Assembly (NCBI GenBank): GCA_038226665.1
Contig: JBBRQI010000006.1
Coordinates: forward strand, 59,084 to 123,083
Direction of reading: 5' to 3'
Source of the DNA: SZAS-103 sp038226665
GTDB taxonomy: Bacteria > Pseudomonadota > Gammaproteobacteria > Xanthomonadales > Xanthomonadaceae
DNA: 64,000 nt
Part shown: in pieces, positions 1 through 9,613 of the stretch
Layout: every line of letters starts with the position of its first letter
Numbering within the stretch: the stretch's first letter is position 1
Translations under genes and position numbers: made by a program
Notes under the pieces: generated by a model
The model's input: only the letters and a program-made list of their open reading frames with translations
The model's database searches: none
Told to the model about the DNA's origin: nothing

Positions 1-2
1 CG

Positions 3-530
3 GCATTCAACGACCCGCCGCCGGCCGCGACCGCGATCGGCCACGACGAAGGCATCGGCACCTTGCAGGTCATCGCACTCTGCGGACGTGAGCCCGGCAT
101 CGCGCTCGAGAATCCGCGACAGACTCCGGCATGGAATTATCCGCGCGACTACGGCCCGGTCGCGCCGGGCTTCTCGCGCGGCGCAGTGCTGGGCGCGCAA
201 AGCAGTTCGCCACGCTTGCTCGCATCGGGCACAGCGAGCATCGTCGGCCACGTCTCGCAACATGCAGGCGATGTCGCCGAGCAATTGCGCGAGAGCCTGC
301 GCAATCTCGAAGCCTTGCTCGCGGCTGGCAATGAACGTAGCGGGCGCATGTTCGCGCTCACCCGCTGCGAGGCGTTGCGCGTGTATCTGCGGCACGCAGA
401 CGACCTGACTGTCGCGCAAGCAGTGATCGCTGCATCCGGACTGCCGACCGGGCGCGTCCTTTACCTGCGCGGCGACGTGTGCCGGCGGGAGCTGGATGTG
501 GAACTCGAGGGTGTGTTTGCAGCGCAGTGA
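3..530 (+). CDS. xanB2: Chorismatase, XanB2/FkbO-like (C-terminal part)
   Basis: The gene enters from outside the window; 175 codons and the TGA stop are present. The segment GENPRQ-like 'ENPRQTPAWNYPRDYGP', then 'SGTASIVGH' and the C-terminal 'YLRGDVCRRELDVELEG', match the chorismatase family (FkbO, Hyg5, XanB2), formerly called pteridine-dependent deoxygenases. These enzymes hydrolyse chorismate. XanB2 of xanthomonads makes 3- and 4-hydroxybenzoate for aryl polyene pigment and ubiquinone. Product specificity cannot be read from this fragment. The gene next to it (alpha-2-macroglobulin) is unrelated, so if a pigment cluster exists it lies upstream of the window. Confidence 0.75.
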   Translation, partial: AFNDPPPAATAIGHDEGIGTLQVIALCGREPGIALENPRQTPAWNYPRDYGPVAPGFSRGAVLGAQSSSPRLLASGTASIVGHVSQHAGDVAEQLRESLRNLEALLAAGNERSGRMFALTRCEALRVYLRHADDLTVAQAVIAASGLPTGRVLYLRGDVCRRELDVELEGVFAAQ

Positions 531-819
531 GGTTTGCGTGGCTATCTCCCTGCCGTGTTCCTTTGACGGACTCGGCAGAGGTTTCGACTCGCTATCCAGG
601 ACTTCATTAGACAGTTCCAAGGTCGCTTTCGATTCGATCTCCATGACGGCTCTCGTCGAAAAATCCCCTGCGCAGCGCGATTTTTATGGCGCAGAATGCG
701 CGTGGGAAAACTCGTCGTTTTGGCCCCGTGCGTGCGCGTGACGTGCCTGCGCAACCGCAGCCGAATGCGCGTTCGGGCGACCACTGGCGGTATTCACCGA
801 TCCAATCTCGGGAAGTGTC

Positions 820-3800
820 ATGGATCTGCTGCGGTTTCTGCTGCTGTTGCCGGTACGCCTGCTGCGCGCCCTGTGGATCGTGATCGGATGGTTGTCGTCG
901 TTGCTGGGACGGTTGGCTGCCAGGCTGCTGCGTCCGGTGGTCGGCGACATGAACCTGTCCTGGTATGCGCCGGAATGGATGCGTGCGGTGCAGCGACGGC
1001 CGAAACATGCGGCGCTGACGGGGTTGACCGTGGTGCTGGTGGCGATTGGCGGCTGGTACGGCTGGCAGTGGTACAAGCACCGGCCGCATCCGCCCGAGCC
1101 CACGCGCATCACCTGGCAGGTCCACGCGCCCTCGGTCACCGACTACAGCAAGCAGCCGATCGCGATCGGTGCGCTGCAGGTGACGTTCTCCGCATCGGCC
1201 GCGCCAATCGAACTGGTCGGCAAGCCGGTGACCAAGGGCATTTCCATGCAACCGTCGGCGAAAGGCGAGTGGACCTGGCTGGATGACAAGACACTGCGCT
1301 TCACGCCGGTCGCTGATTGGCCGGTGGGCCAGCACTACATGGTGAGTTTCGATGCGGCCAAGGCATTCGCGCCGCATGTGCTGGTGGCCGACGATCATTT
1401 CGACTTCACGACCGCCGTCTTCAAGACCACGCTTGGCAAAGGCGAGTTCTACCAGGATCCGCAGGAAGCGACTGCGAAAAAGATCATCCAGGAAGTCGAT
1501 TTCAATTATCCGGTCGATCCGGCGCGCTTCGAGAAGAGCATCGCGCTGGCGTTTGTCGACAAGGATGGCAAGGATGGTCCGGCGCTGCTGTTCACCGTGA
1601 TCTACGACCAGTACAAGCTGCACGCGTGGGTGCATTCGCAGCCGCTGGATCTGCCGCGCGACGATGGCCTGGTGTCGGTGAAGATCGACAAGGGCGTGTG
1701 CAGTTCGCGCGGCGGCGATTGCAGCGACCAGCCATTGCGCGCGACCGTGCGCATCCCGGGGCTGTACAGCCTCACCATCGACGACATCAGCCCGACCCTG
1801 GTCGACAACGACAAGTACGAACCCGAGCAGGTACTCGTGATCAACGTGGGCGGTGCGGTGCGCGACAGCGATCTGGCCGGCCTGCTGCACGCGTGGGTCC
1901 TGCCTGCGCGCAAACCCGGCGAGGACGCATCGGACGACGACACGCCCTACGACTGGACCGACTCCGAAGTCAGCGAAGCCCTGCTGCATCGTTCGCAGGC
2001 ATTGAAACTGGAGACCGTGCCTACCGAGACCGAATACCAGGCGCTGCAGAGCTTCAAGTTCCACGCGCTCCCGGGACAACGCGTCTTTGTGCGAATCGAT
2101 CAGGGATTGAAATCGTTCGGCGGTTATCTGCTCGGCAAGCCGAAGACGCAAGTCGTCACCGTGCCCGACTATCCCAAGCTGCTGCGTTTCGTCGCCGACG
2201 GCTCGTTGCTGTCGCTGAGCGGCAGCAAGCGGATCTCGGTGGTTTCGCGCAACATGCCCGGCATGCAGATGCAGATCGGCCGGGTGCTGCCCGACCAGTT
2301 GCAGCACCTGGTCAGCCTCAACGAAGGCAATTTCAGCCATCCGCAATTGCCGGGCAGTTTCAGCGAAGAACACATCGTCGAGCGCTACGAACAAAAGCGC
2401 AGTTTCCCGAAGGACGACCCGGGTCACGCGCACTACGAAGGCGTCGATCTCGGCCAATACCTGAAGGAAGGCAAGCGCGGCGTGTTCCTGCTGCACCTGT
2501 CGGGCTACGACGCGATTGCGGAGAAGAAGAAAGCCGCTGCTGCCGCGAAGGCCAAGGCCGATGCGGACGCCGGCATGACAGCGCAGCCAGCGGCGGATGC
2601 GGATTCAGGCGCGGATGCTGATGCGGATGCCTCTTCTTCCAATGAAGAGGGTGGCGAAGGCGAATCGAGCGATGACAGTGCATCGCCGACCGACAACCGG
2701 ATGATCGTCGTCACCGATCTGGGCATGCTGGTCAAGAAATCGCTGGACGGCAGCCAGGACGTGTTCGTGCAGTCGATCCATACCGGCCAGCCGGTGGGCG
2801 ACGCGACCGTGTCGGTGCTCGCGATCAACGGCCAGACGTTGTACAAGCAGACGAGCAGTGCCGACGGCGTCGCGCATTTTCCGACGTTCAAGGGACTCGA
2901 CCACGAAAAGAAACCGGTGATGTACCTGGTGACGAAGGCGGACGATCTGTCCTTCCTGCCGATCGGCGGCAGCGACCGCCAGCTCGACTACTCGCGCTTC
3001 GACATCGGTGGCGATGCGAGCGCGGTGAACCAGGGTCAGTTGTCCGCGTACCTGTTCTCCGATCGCGGCATCTATCGGCCGGGCGATGCGTTCCACATCG
3101 GCCTGATCGTGCGCGCGGCAAGCTGGACGCACAGCGTCGCGGGCATTCCGTTGCAGGCCGAGGTCGTCGATCCGCGCGGCGTGACGGTGAAACAACTGCC
3201 GCTGACGATGGACGGGTCGGGCTTCGGCGAACTCGGCTATTCGACGCTCGACACATCGCCGACCGGAACCTGGACGGTGAACCTGTACATCGCGCGCGAC
3301 GGCAAGACCGGCACGCAGATCGGCAGCACCTCCGTGCAGGTCAAGGAATTCCTGCCCGATCGCATGAAGGTCGCCGCGAAGTTGTCCGAGCAAGTTGCGG
3401 AAGGCTGGGTGAAACCCGATGCGCTCAAGGGCCTCGTCGATGCGCAGAACCTGTTCGGCACGCCGGCGGCGAATCGCCGTGTCGAAGCGACGCTGACCTT
3501 GCGCCCCGCATGGCCCGCGTTCCACAGCTGGCCCGACTACCACTTCTACGACATCCGCCGCGCGAAGGAAGGTTTCGAGGAAACCCTGCAGGACGGCAAG
3601 ACCGACGACAACGGCCATGCCGAATTCGACCTGCACCTGAAGAAATACGCCGAGGCGACGTATCAGTTGTATTTCCTCGCGAAGGCGCATGAAGCCGAAG
3701 GCGGCCGCAGCGTTGCCGCCGCCGCGCAGACGATGGTGTCGAGCAACGACTGGCTGGTCGGCTACAAGGCCGTCGATGACCTCGGCTACATCACCCGCGG

Positions 3801-6800
3801 CGCGAAGCGCAGTGCACGCCTGGTCGCGATCGACCCGCAGGCGAAGGCTATCGGACTCACGGGCCTCAAGGCGCAACTGATCGAACGCCGCTACGTGTCG
3901 GTGCTGACCAAGCAGGATTCCGGCGTCTACAAATACGATTCCAAGCTCAAGGAAATCCCGGTCAGCGAGAGGCCGCTGACGATTCCGGCGGCAGGACTCG
4001 ACTACGCGTTGCCGACCGACAAGCCGGGCGACTACGCGCTGCTGATCCTGCGCGGCAGCGACGGCAAGGAAGTCAACCGCATCGCCTACACGGTTGCGGG
4101 CGCTGCCAACGTATCGCGCTCGCTCGACCGCAACGCCGAACTGCAATTGAACCTCGACAAGCACGACTACAAGCCCGGCGACGCAGTGCAAATCGCGATC
4201 CACGCGCCCTATGCGGGCAGCGGCCTGATCACCATCGAGCGCGACAAGGTCTATGCGCACGCATGGTTCAAGGCGACCACGACGAGTTCGGTGCAGCGCA
4301 TCGTGGTGCCGAAGGATTTCGAGGGCAACGGCTACATCAACGTGCAGTTCATCCGCGATCCGTCGTCGGACGAAGTCTTCATGAGCCCGCTGAGTTATGG
4401 CGTGGTGCCGTTCTCGGTGAACCTCGATGCGCGTCGTGACGCGCTGACGGTGGACGCGCCCGCGCTCGTGAAGCCCGGCGACACCGCGACCTTCAAGCTG
4501 CATTCCGCGCAGCCGGCGAGGGCGGTGCTGTTCGTGGTGGACGAAGGCATCCTGCAGGTCGCGCACTACAAGCTTGACGACCCGCTGAAATTCTTCTTCC
4601 GCAAGCGGATGCTGGAAGTGAAGACAGCGCAGATCCTTGACCTCATCCTGCCGGAATTCGAACGGCTCATGGCGATGAATGCGGCTCCCGGCGGCGATGC
4701 GGATGCGGCGATCGGCCGCCAACTCAATCCGTTCAAGCGCAAGCGGGACAAGCCGGTGGTGTACTGGTCTGGCATCGTCGATGTGAACGGCGAGAAGGAT
4801 TTCAGCTACGTCGTGCCGGATTATTTCAACGGCAAGCTGCGGGTGATGGCCGTCGCGGTATCGCCGGATCGCATCGGTACGGTCGAGAGTGCGACGACGG
4901 TGCGCGGCGACTTCGTGTTGTCGCCGAATGTGCCGACCACGCTCGCACCAGGCGATGAAGCGGAGATCAGCGTCGGCGTCGCGAACAACCTCACCGGCAT
5001 CGGCGCGAAAACCGTGCCCGTGGTCGTGGCGCTGAAGACCGGGCCGCAGTTGCAGGTCATGGGCAGCGCGACTCAAAGCGTGAACCTCGCATCGATGCGC
5101 GAAGGCGTCGCGCTGTTCCGCGTCAAGGCGACCGACAGGCTCGGCTCGGGCAACCTCACCTTCGTCGCTGCCTACTCCGGCAAATCGGCGAAGCAAAGCG
5201 TCGACCTGTCGGTGCGCCCGGCCTCGGCCTATCGCACCCAGGTCGACGTCGGTCGCGTCGATGCGGGCAAGCAGGTGGACCAGTCCAATTTGCGTCCGCT
5301 GTACGACGCCTACGCCTCGCGCGACACCGCGATGTCGACGTTGCCGCTGGTGCTTGCGCAAGGCCTCACGAGTTACCTGGTGAACTACCAGAACTATTGC
5401 AGCGAGCAGATCATCAGCGCAGCGATGCCACGACTCGTGGTTGCGAAATGGCCCGTGGTCCCGGTGTTCGCGCGCGCGCTGCAACCGGCCATGGGCGACA
5501 GGACGATCGGCAACGATGCTGCAGTCCTGAACTATCTTGACGTTCTGCATTCGCGGCAGAACAGCGCAGGTGGTTTCGGATTGTGGTCGGCGACGCCGGA
5601 CGCGGAACCGTTCGTGTCGGCCTATGCGATGAACTTCCTGCTGGAAGCACGCGATCGTGGCGTCAAGGTACCGCCGGACATGTTCGATGCGGGCGACAAA
5701 TACCTGCTGCAACTTGCGTCCGATAACGGCATGGACTCGCTGGACAAACTGCGCCAGCGCGCCTACGCGGTGTACCTGTTGACCCGCCAGGGCAACGTCA
5801 CCACCAACAACCTGGCCGCGGTGCAGAAGCGCCTGCAGGAAGCGTATCCGAAGGTGTGGGAGCATGACCTCGCTGCCGCGTGGCTGGCGGCGTCGTACAA
5901 GCTGCTCAAGCAGGACAAGCAGGCCAATGCATTGATCGCCGGCCCGCAGGAGGAACTCACGCGCAAGCTGACCGACGAACCCTTTTCTTACGGCTACTAC
6001 TACGATCCGCTGACCCGCGACGCGAGCGTGCTGTACTTGTTGGCGAAACACTTCCCGGATCGGGCCAAGGCGCTGCCGCCACGCGTATTCGAAAACATTG
6101 CGTGGCCGCTCGCGCACGACGAGTACAACACGACGTCCGCTGCAATGACGATCCTGGCGCTCGACAGCTACGCCGCACAGACCACCGATGAGCTTGCCAA
6201 GCTCAGCATCAATGCGGTGTATGCGAACGGCAGCATGAAGTCGATCACCGCCCCGCAGGGCAATCTGGTGCAGGCGGGAAGCTGGGATGCGGCCGCGCGC
6301 AAGCTGCGCTTCGTCAATCGCGGCACGCTGCCTGCGTGGCACGCGGCGAGCCAGGGCGGCTACGACCGCGCGGCGCCAGCCACGGCGATCAAGGACGGCA
6401 TCGAAATCGTCCGCGACTACACCGATACCAATGGAAAGCCCCTCGTGCAGATCGCGGTAGGCGCGGAAATCGACGTGCACGTGAAGATCCGTGCGACTGG
6501 CACGCAGGGCGTCGGCAATGTCGCGATCGTCGACCTGCTGCCCGGCGGATTCGAACCGGTGATCGAGCCGCCGCCTGAGCCTGCTACCGCGTCGGACAGC
6601 AACGCCAGCGCCGCGAGCGACAGCAGCGATAGCGACGCGCAACCGGCGGCATGGCGTTCGCCGATCGGCCTGTCCAGTTCGACATGGCAGCCCGAGTACG
6701 CGGACATCCGCGAGGATCGCGTGGTGATCTACGGCACCGCCACGCCGGATGTGCGTGAGTTCGTCTATCGCATCAAGGCTACCAATGCCGGCCAGTTCAT

Positions 6801-6894
6801 CGTGCCGCCGGCCTACGGCGAATCGATGTACGACCGCAAGGTGCAGGCGCGCTCGCCGGGTGGCGGAACGCTCACGGTGGTGCACGCGCCCTGA
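820..6894 (+). CDS. yfhM: Bacterial alpha-2-macroglobulin, YfhM-like
   Basis: A 2024-residue periplasmic protease trap of the bacterial alpha-2-macroglobulin family. The thioester motif CSEQ is intact, with the cysteine near residue 1527; it matches the family CXEQ pattern, so covalent trapping of proteases is expected. The N-terminus has two hydrophobic stretches (about 2-30 and 64-81) and no lipobox cysteine, so the protein is probably anchored by a membrane helix rather than by lipid. MG-type beta domains follow; a bait-like stretch lies near 1257-1315 and the alpha-helical thioester domain from about 1500. An odd insertion near 567-627 is rich in Lys/Ala, then Asp/Ala, then Ser/Glu. The next gene is pbpC, the usual partner, which suggests a role in defence or repair when peptidoglycan is breached. 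ATG start chosen because it opens directly on the hydrophobic anchor. Confidence 0.9.
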   Translation: MDLLRFLLLLPVRLLRALWIVIGWLSSLLGRLAARLLRPVVGDMNLSWYAPEWMRAVQRRPKHAALTGLTVVLVAIGGWYGWQWYKHRPHPPEPTRITWQVHAPSVTDYSKQPIAIGALQVTFSASAAPIELVGKPVTKGISMQPSAKGEWTWLDDKTLRFTPVADWPVGQHYMVSFDAAKAFAPHVLVADDHFDFTTAVFKTTLGKGEFYQDPQEATAKKIIQEVDFNYPVDPARFEKSIALAFVDKDGKDGPALLFTVIYDQYKLHAWVHSQPLDLPRDDGLVSVKIDKGVCSSRGGDCSDQPLRATVRIPGLYSLTIDDISPTLVDNDKYEPEQVLVINVGGAVRDSDLAGLLHAWVLPARKPGEDASDDDTPYDWTDSEVSEALLHRSQALKLETVPTETEYQALQSFKFHALPGQRVFVRIDQGLKSFGGYLLGKPKTQVVTVPDYPKLLRFVADGSLLSLSGSKRISVVSRNMPGMQMQIGRVLPDQLQHLVSLNEGNFSHPQLPGSFSEEHIVERYEQKRSFPKDDPGHAHYEGVDLGQYLKEGKRGVFLLHLSGYDAIAEKKKAAAAAKAKADADAGMTAQPAADADSGADADADASSSNEEGGEGESSDDSASPTDNRMIVVTDLGMLVKKSLDGSQDVFVQSIHTGQPVGDATVSVLAINGQTLYKQTSSADGVAHFPTFKGLDHEKKPVMYLVTKADDLSFLPIGGSDRQLDYSRFDIGGDASAVNQGQLSAYLFSDRGIYRPGDAFHIGLIVRAASWTHSVAGIPLQAEVVDPRGVTVKQLPLTMDGSGFGELGYSTLDTSPTGTWTVNLYIARDGKTGTQIGSTSVQVKEFLPDRMKVAAKLSEQVAEGWVKPDALKGLVDAQNLFGTPAANRRVEATLTLRPAWPAFHSWPDYHFYDIRRAKEGFEETLQDGKTDDNGHAEFDLHLKKYAEATYQLYFLAKAHEAEGGRSVAAAAQTMVSSNDWLVGYKAVDDLGYITRGAKRSARLVAIDPQAKAIGLTGLKAQLIERRYVSVLTKQDSGVYKYDSKLKEIPVSERPLTIPAAGLDYALPTDKPGDYALLILRGSDGKEVNRIAYTVAGAANVSRSLDRNAELQLNLDKHDYKPGDAVQIAIHAPYAGSGLITIERDKVYAHAWFKATTTSSVQRIVVPKDFEGNGYINVQFIRDPSSDEVFMSPLSYGVVPFSVNLDARRDALTVDAPALVKPGDTATFKLHSAQPARAVLFVVDEGILQVAHYKLDDPLKFFFRKRMLEVKTAQILDLILPEFERLMAMNAAPGGDADAAIGRQLNPFKRKRDKPVVYWSGIVDVNGEKDFSYVVPDYFNGKLRVMAVAVSPDRIGTVESATTVRGDFVLSPNVPTTLAPGDEAEISVGVANNLTGIGAKTVPVVVALKTGPQLQVMGSATQSVNLASMREGVALFRVKATDRLGSGNLTFVAAYSGKSAKQSVDLSVRPASAYRTQVDVGRVDAGKQVDQSNLRPLYDAYASRDTAMSTLPLVLAQGLTSYLVNYQNYCSEQIISAAMPRLVVAKWPVVPVFARALQPAMGDRTIGNDAAVLNYLDVLHSRQNSAGGFGLWSATPDAEPFVSAYAMNFLLEARDRGVKVPPDMFDAGDKYLLQLASDNGMDSLDKLRQRAYAVYLLTRQGNVTTNNLAAVQKRLQEAYPKVWEHDLAAAWLAASYKLLKQDKQANALIAGPQEELTRKLTDEPFSYGYYYDPLTRDASVLYLLAKHFPDRAKALPPRVFENIAWPLAHDEYNTTSAAMTILALDSYAAQTTDELAKLSINAVYANGSMKSITAPQGNLVQAGSWDAAARKLRFVNRGTLPAWHAASQGGYDRAAPATAIKDGIEIVRDYTDTNGKPLVQIAVGAEIDVHVKIRATGTQGVGNVAIVDLLPGGFEPVIEPPPEPATASDSNASAASDSSDSDAQPAAWRSPIGLSSSTWQPEYADIREDRVVIYGTATPDVREFVYRIKATNAGQFIVPPAYGESMYDRKVQARSPGGGTLTVVHAP

Positions 6895-6985
6895 GTCGCC
6901 GCTGCGGCACATCTTCCCGACGGAGAGATGTGCCGCGCGAAGATGAGTCGCCGCAAACACCCATGCATCGAAACCGCACCCATCC

Positions 6986-9376
6986 ATGATTCGCGCGTTC
7001 GCCCGCTGGCTCCATCGATGGCAGAACTGGCTGGTCGGCATCGCGTTGATCGCAGCCGTGCTGGTCGGTTTTCGTTTGTGGCCGCATCCGCCCTTGCGTG
7101 ACTGGATGCCCACATCGACGGCGGTCTATGACGACCATGGCAGGCTGCTGCGGCTGACACTCGCCAGCGACGATCAATACCGCCTGTGGGTGGCGTTGCA
7201 GCAAATTTCGCCGCAACTCGTCGAAGGCGTGGAGTTGCATGAGGATCGCTGGTACCACTGGCATCCGGGCTTCAATCCGTACGGGTTGTTGCGTGGCGCA
7301 TGGGTGACCTATGTGCGCCACCGCCATCCGCAGGGCGGCTCCACGATCACGATGCAGCTCGCGCGTTTGCTGTGGCGGCTGGATACGCGGACGCCATCGG
7401 GGAAGCTGCGCCAACTCGCTCGCGCGGAACAACTGGAACTGTTCTATTCGAAGCGGCAGATCCTCGAGGCCTACCTCAACGTGGCGCCGTATGGCCGCAA
7501 CGTGCAGGGCGTCGGCGCGGCGAGCCTGGTGTATTTCGCAAAACCCGTCGGCGAGTTGACCTTGCCGGAAGCGTTGACGCTCGCGGTGATCCCGCAGGAC
7601 CCGACGCGTCGCCTGCAGGCCGGGCGTGCGGCGAACGACGCGACGCGCATTAATGCGACCACGATCAATCCTGCGCTGGCTACGGCGCGCAACGCACTGT
7701 ATGCGCAATGGCTGCGCAAGCATCCGCGCGATGCGGCGCAGAAACCCTTGTTCGCGCTGCCGTTGAACCTGCGCCCGCTGTCGCAATTGCCGTTCGAAGC
7801 GCCGCATGCCGTCGAGCAGGTGCTGGCTGCGCAACGCATCGGCGGAGGCGGCGATCCGGCACGCATCGTCACCACGATCGATCTCGACCTGCAGCACAGC
7901 GTCGAATTGCAGATCGGGCACTACGTGCAACGCAACCGAGCGCGCGGCATCCGCAATGCGTCGGCGATTCTCGTCGACACCCGCGACATGGGCATCAAGG
8001 CGATGATCGGTTCAGCCGATTATTTCGATGCGTCGATCCAGGGGCAGGTCAATGGCACGCTCGCAAAGCGCTCGCCGGGTTCGACGCTGAAGCCTTTCAT
8101 CTACGCGCTTGGTTTCGACCAGGGCGTGCTGCATCCGCAGACCGTGCTGCGCGACGTGCCGACCTCGTTCGGCCCGTACACGCCGGAGAATTTCGACGGG
8201 CATTTCCTCGGCCCGGTGACCGCGACGCAGGCTTTGATTCGCAGCCGCAATATTCCCGCGGTGTGGATCGCCTCGCAGCTGGCCAAGCCCAGTCTCTACG
8301 ACTTCCTGCGCGAGGCCGGCGTCAGCCGGATGGCGAGCGAACGGCATTACGGATTGGCGCTCGTGCTCGGCGGCGGCGAAGTCACGCCGCAGGAACTTGC
8401 CGGCCTCTACGCAATGCTCGCCAATCGCGGCTTGCTGCAGCCGTTGCGATTGCGCGTCGACGATCGGCAGGTCAATGGCACGCGCATGCTCAGCGAAGAA
8501 GCTAGCTTCATGGTGATGGACATCCTGCGCCAGAACGTGCGGCCGGACGAGAGTACCAGCGCGCAACCTGCATCGTTCCGGGTGTACTGGAAAACCGGCA
8601 CGTCGTGGGCGTTCCGCGATGCGTGGACCGCCGGCAGCTTCGGGCCGTACGTGCTCGTCGTCTGGGTCGGCAATTTCGACAACACCGGCAATCCGGCGTT
8701 TGTCGGCATCGATGCCGCCGCGCCGCTGTTCTTCCAGATCATCGACGCGCTGGGCGCGGAACGTGCACACCTGCAGGAACCGGTTCGCGACATGCCGGAG
8801 AACGTCAAGCGCGTGGAGATCTGCCTCGCGAGCGGCGAGTTGCCGAACCAGTGGTGTCCGCAGAAGGGAATGACATGGTTCATTCCCGGCAAGTCGCCGA
8901 TCAAGGTCAGCAACGTCCATCGGCCGGTGGTGATCGACGATGCGACCGGCAAGCCTGCATGTCCGCCGTACGCGCCCGGGCGCACGCACGTGGAAGTTTT
9001 CGAGTTCTGGCCATCCGACCTGCAACAGGTGTTCACCCAGGCAGGCATGACGCGCCGCGCGCCGCCGACGAATCCCGACTGCGACAACGCGGGTCAGATG
9101 GTCGGCGATCCGCCGCGCATCACCTCGCCCTTGCGCGGCAGCAGCTATGCCATGCGCCTGAACCAGCCGGAGCAGGCGCGCATCGCCTTCATCGCCACGG
9201 CAGACGCCGACACCCATGCCTTGTACTGGTTCGTCAACAACGCCTACATCGGCAGCAGCGCGCCGGGGACATCGCTGTTCTGGCAACCGGTGAATGCTGG
9301 CCACTACGACGTGCGCGTGGTCGACGACCATGGCCGCAGCGACCAGCGGCCGCTTGATGTGAACCTGATCGAATAA
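6986..9376 (+). CDS. pbpC: Penicillin-binding protein 1C
   Basis: A 796-residue bifunctional peptidoglycan synthase of the PBP1C type. A short N-terminal membrane anchor (about 14-31) is followed by a GT51 glycosyltransferase domain with the catalytic Glu in EDRW (E86) and the motif GGSTITMQLARLL. The transpeptidase domain has STLK (S366), SRN and KTGTS (K536). The C-terminal ~90 residues form the PBP1C-specific domain. It polymerises lipid II and may cross-link strands in the periplasm; E. coli PBP1C has glycosyltransferase activity, with weak evidence for transpeptidation. It lies 91 bp after the alpha-2-macroglobulin gene on the same strand and is probably co-transcribed, as in many Proteobacteria. 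Confidence 0.95.
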   Translation: MIRAFARWLHRWQNWLVGIALIAAVLVGFRLWPHPPLRDWMPTSTAVYDDHGRLLRLTLASDDQYRLWVALQQISPQLVEGVELHEDRWYHWHPGFNPYGLLRGAWVTYVRHRHPQGGSTITMQLARLLWRLDTRTPSGKLRQLARAEQLELFYSKRQILEAYLNVAPYGRNVQGVGAASLVYFAKPVGELTLPEALTLAVIPQDPTRRLQAGRAANDATRINATTINPALATARNALYAQWLRKHPRDAAQKPLFALPLNLRPLSQLPFEAPHAVEQVLAAQRIGGGGDPARIVTTIDLDLQHSVELQIGHYVQRNRARGIRNASAILVDTRDMGIKAMIGSADYFDASIQGQVNGTLAKRSPGSTLKPFIYALGFDQGVLHPQTVLRDVPTSFGPYTPENFDGHFLGPVTATQALIRSRNIPAVWIASQLAKPSLYDFLREAGVSRMASERHYGLALVLGGGEVTPQELAGLYAMLANRGLLQPLRLRVDDRQVNGTRMLSEEASFMVMDILRQNVRPDESTSAQPASFRVYWKTGTSWAFRDAWTAGSFGPYVLVVWVGNFDNTGNPAFVGIDAAAPLFFQIIDALGAERAHLQEPVRDMPENVKRVEICLASGELPNQWCPQKGMTWFIPGKSPIKVSNVHRPVVIDDATGKPACPPYAPGRTHVEVFEFWPSDLQQVFTQAGMTRRAPPTNPDCDNAGQMVGDPPRITSPLRGSSYAMRLNQPEQARIAFIATADADTHALYWFVNNAYIGSSAPGTSLFWQPVNAGHYDVRVVDDHGRSDQRPLDVNLIE

Positions 9377-9420
9377 TCATCGACCGCGCCGATTCGATCG
9401 CGCCGATCAATCCGCGCGCA

Positions 9421-9570
9421 TCATTTCAACGTTCGCTCGAACAATCCATCGATCCTCCGATACTCGTCCAGCCACGATTCCGGCTGTTCAAAGCTGTGGC
9501 GTTCCAGCGGATACGGCTCGAAGCTCCAGTCGGTCTTCTTGAGTTCGATCAGGCGCTGCACGAGGCGCAC
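9421..9570 (-). pseudogene. Duplicated 3' end of the adjacent S9 peptidase gene
   Basis: These ~150 bp repeat the last 49 codons plus stop of the neighbouring peptidase gene (9614 onward) at an offset of 193 bp. By eye about 9 of 150 bases differ. The frame is open and ends in the same TGA; the encoded tail reads ERHSF-E-QPESW where the full gene has ERHSF-V-QPESW. Similarity stops abruptly near 9570, and 43 unrelated bases separate it from the stop of the full gene. There is no start codon context, so it is read as a gene remnant left by a tandem duplication that was mostly deleted. Confidence 0.85.
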
Positions 9571-9613
9571 CGATCCTGGTGAAGCACGCGGTCGTCGATC
9601 CTGCCGATCAGCA

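Noticed and set aside
2605..7113. Very long open frame (1502 codons) on the minus strand
   Set aside because: It lies opposite the alpha-2-macroglobulin and pbpC genes, has Arg/His-rich shadow composition and no family motif; GC-rich codon use creates such frames.
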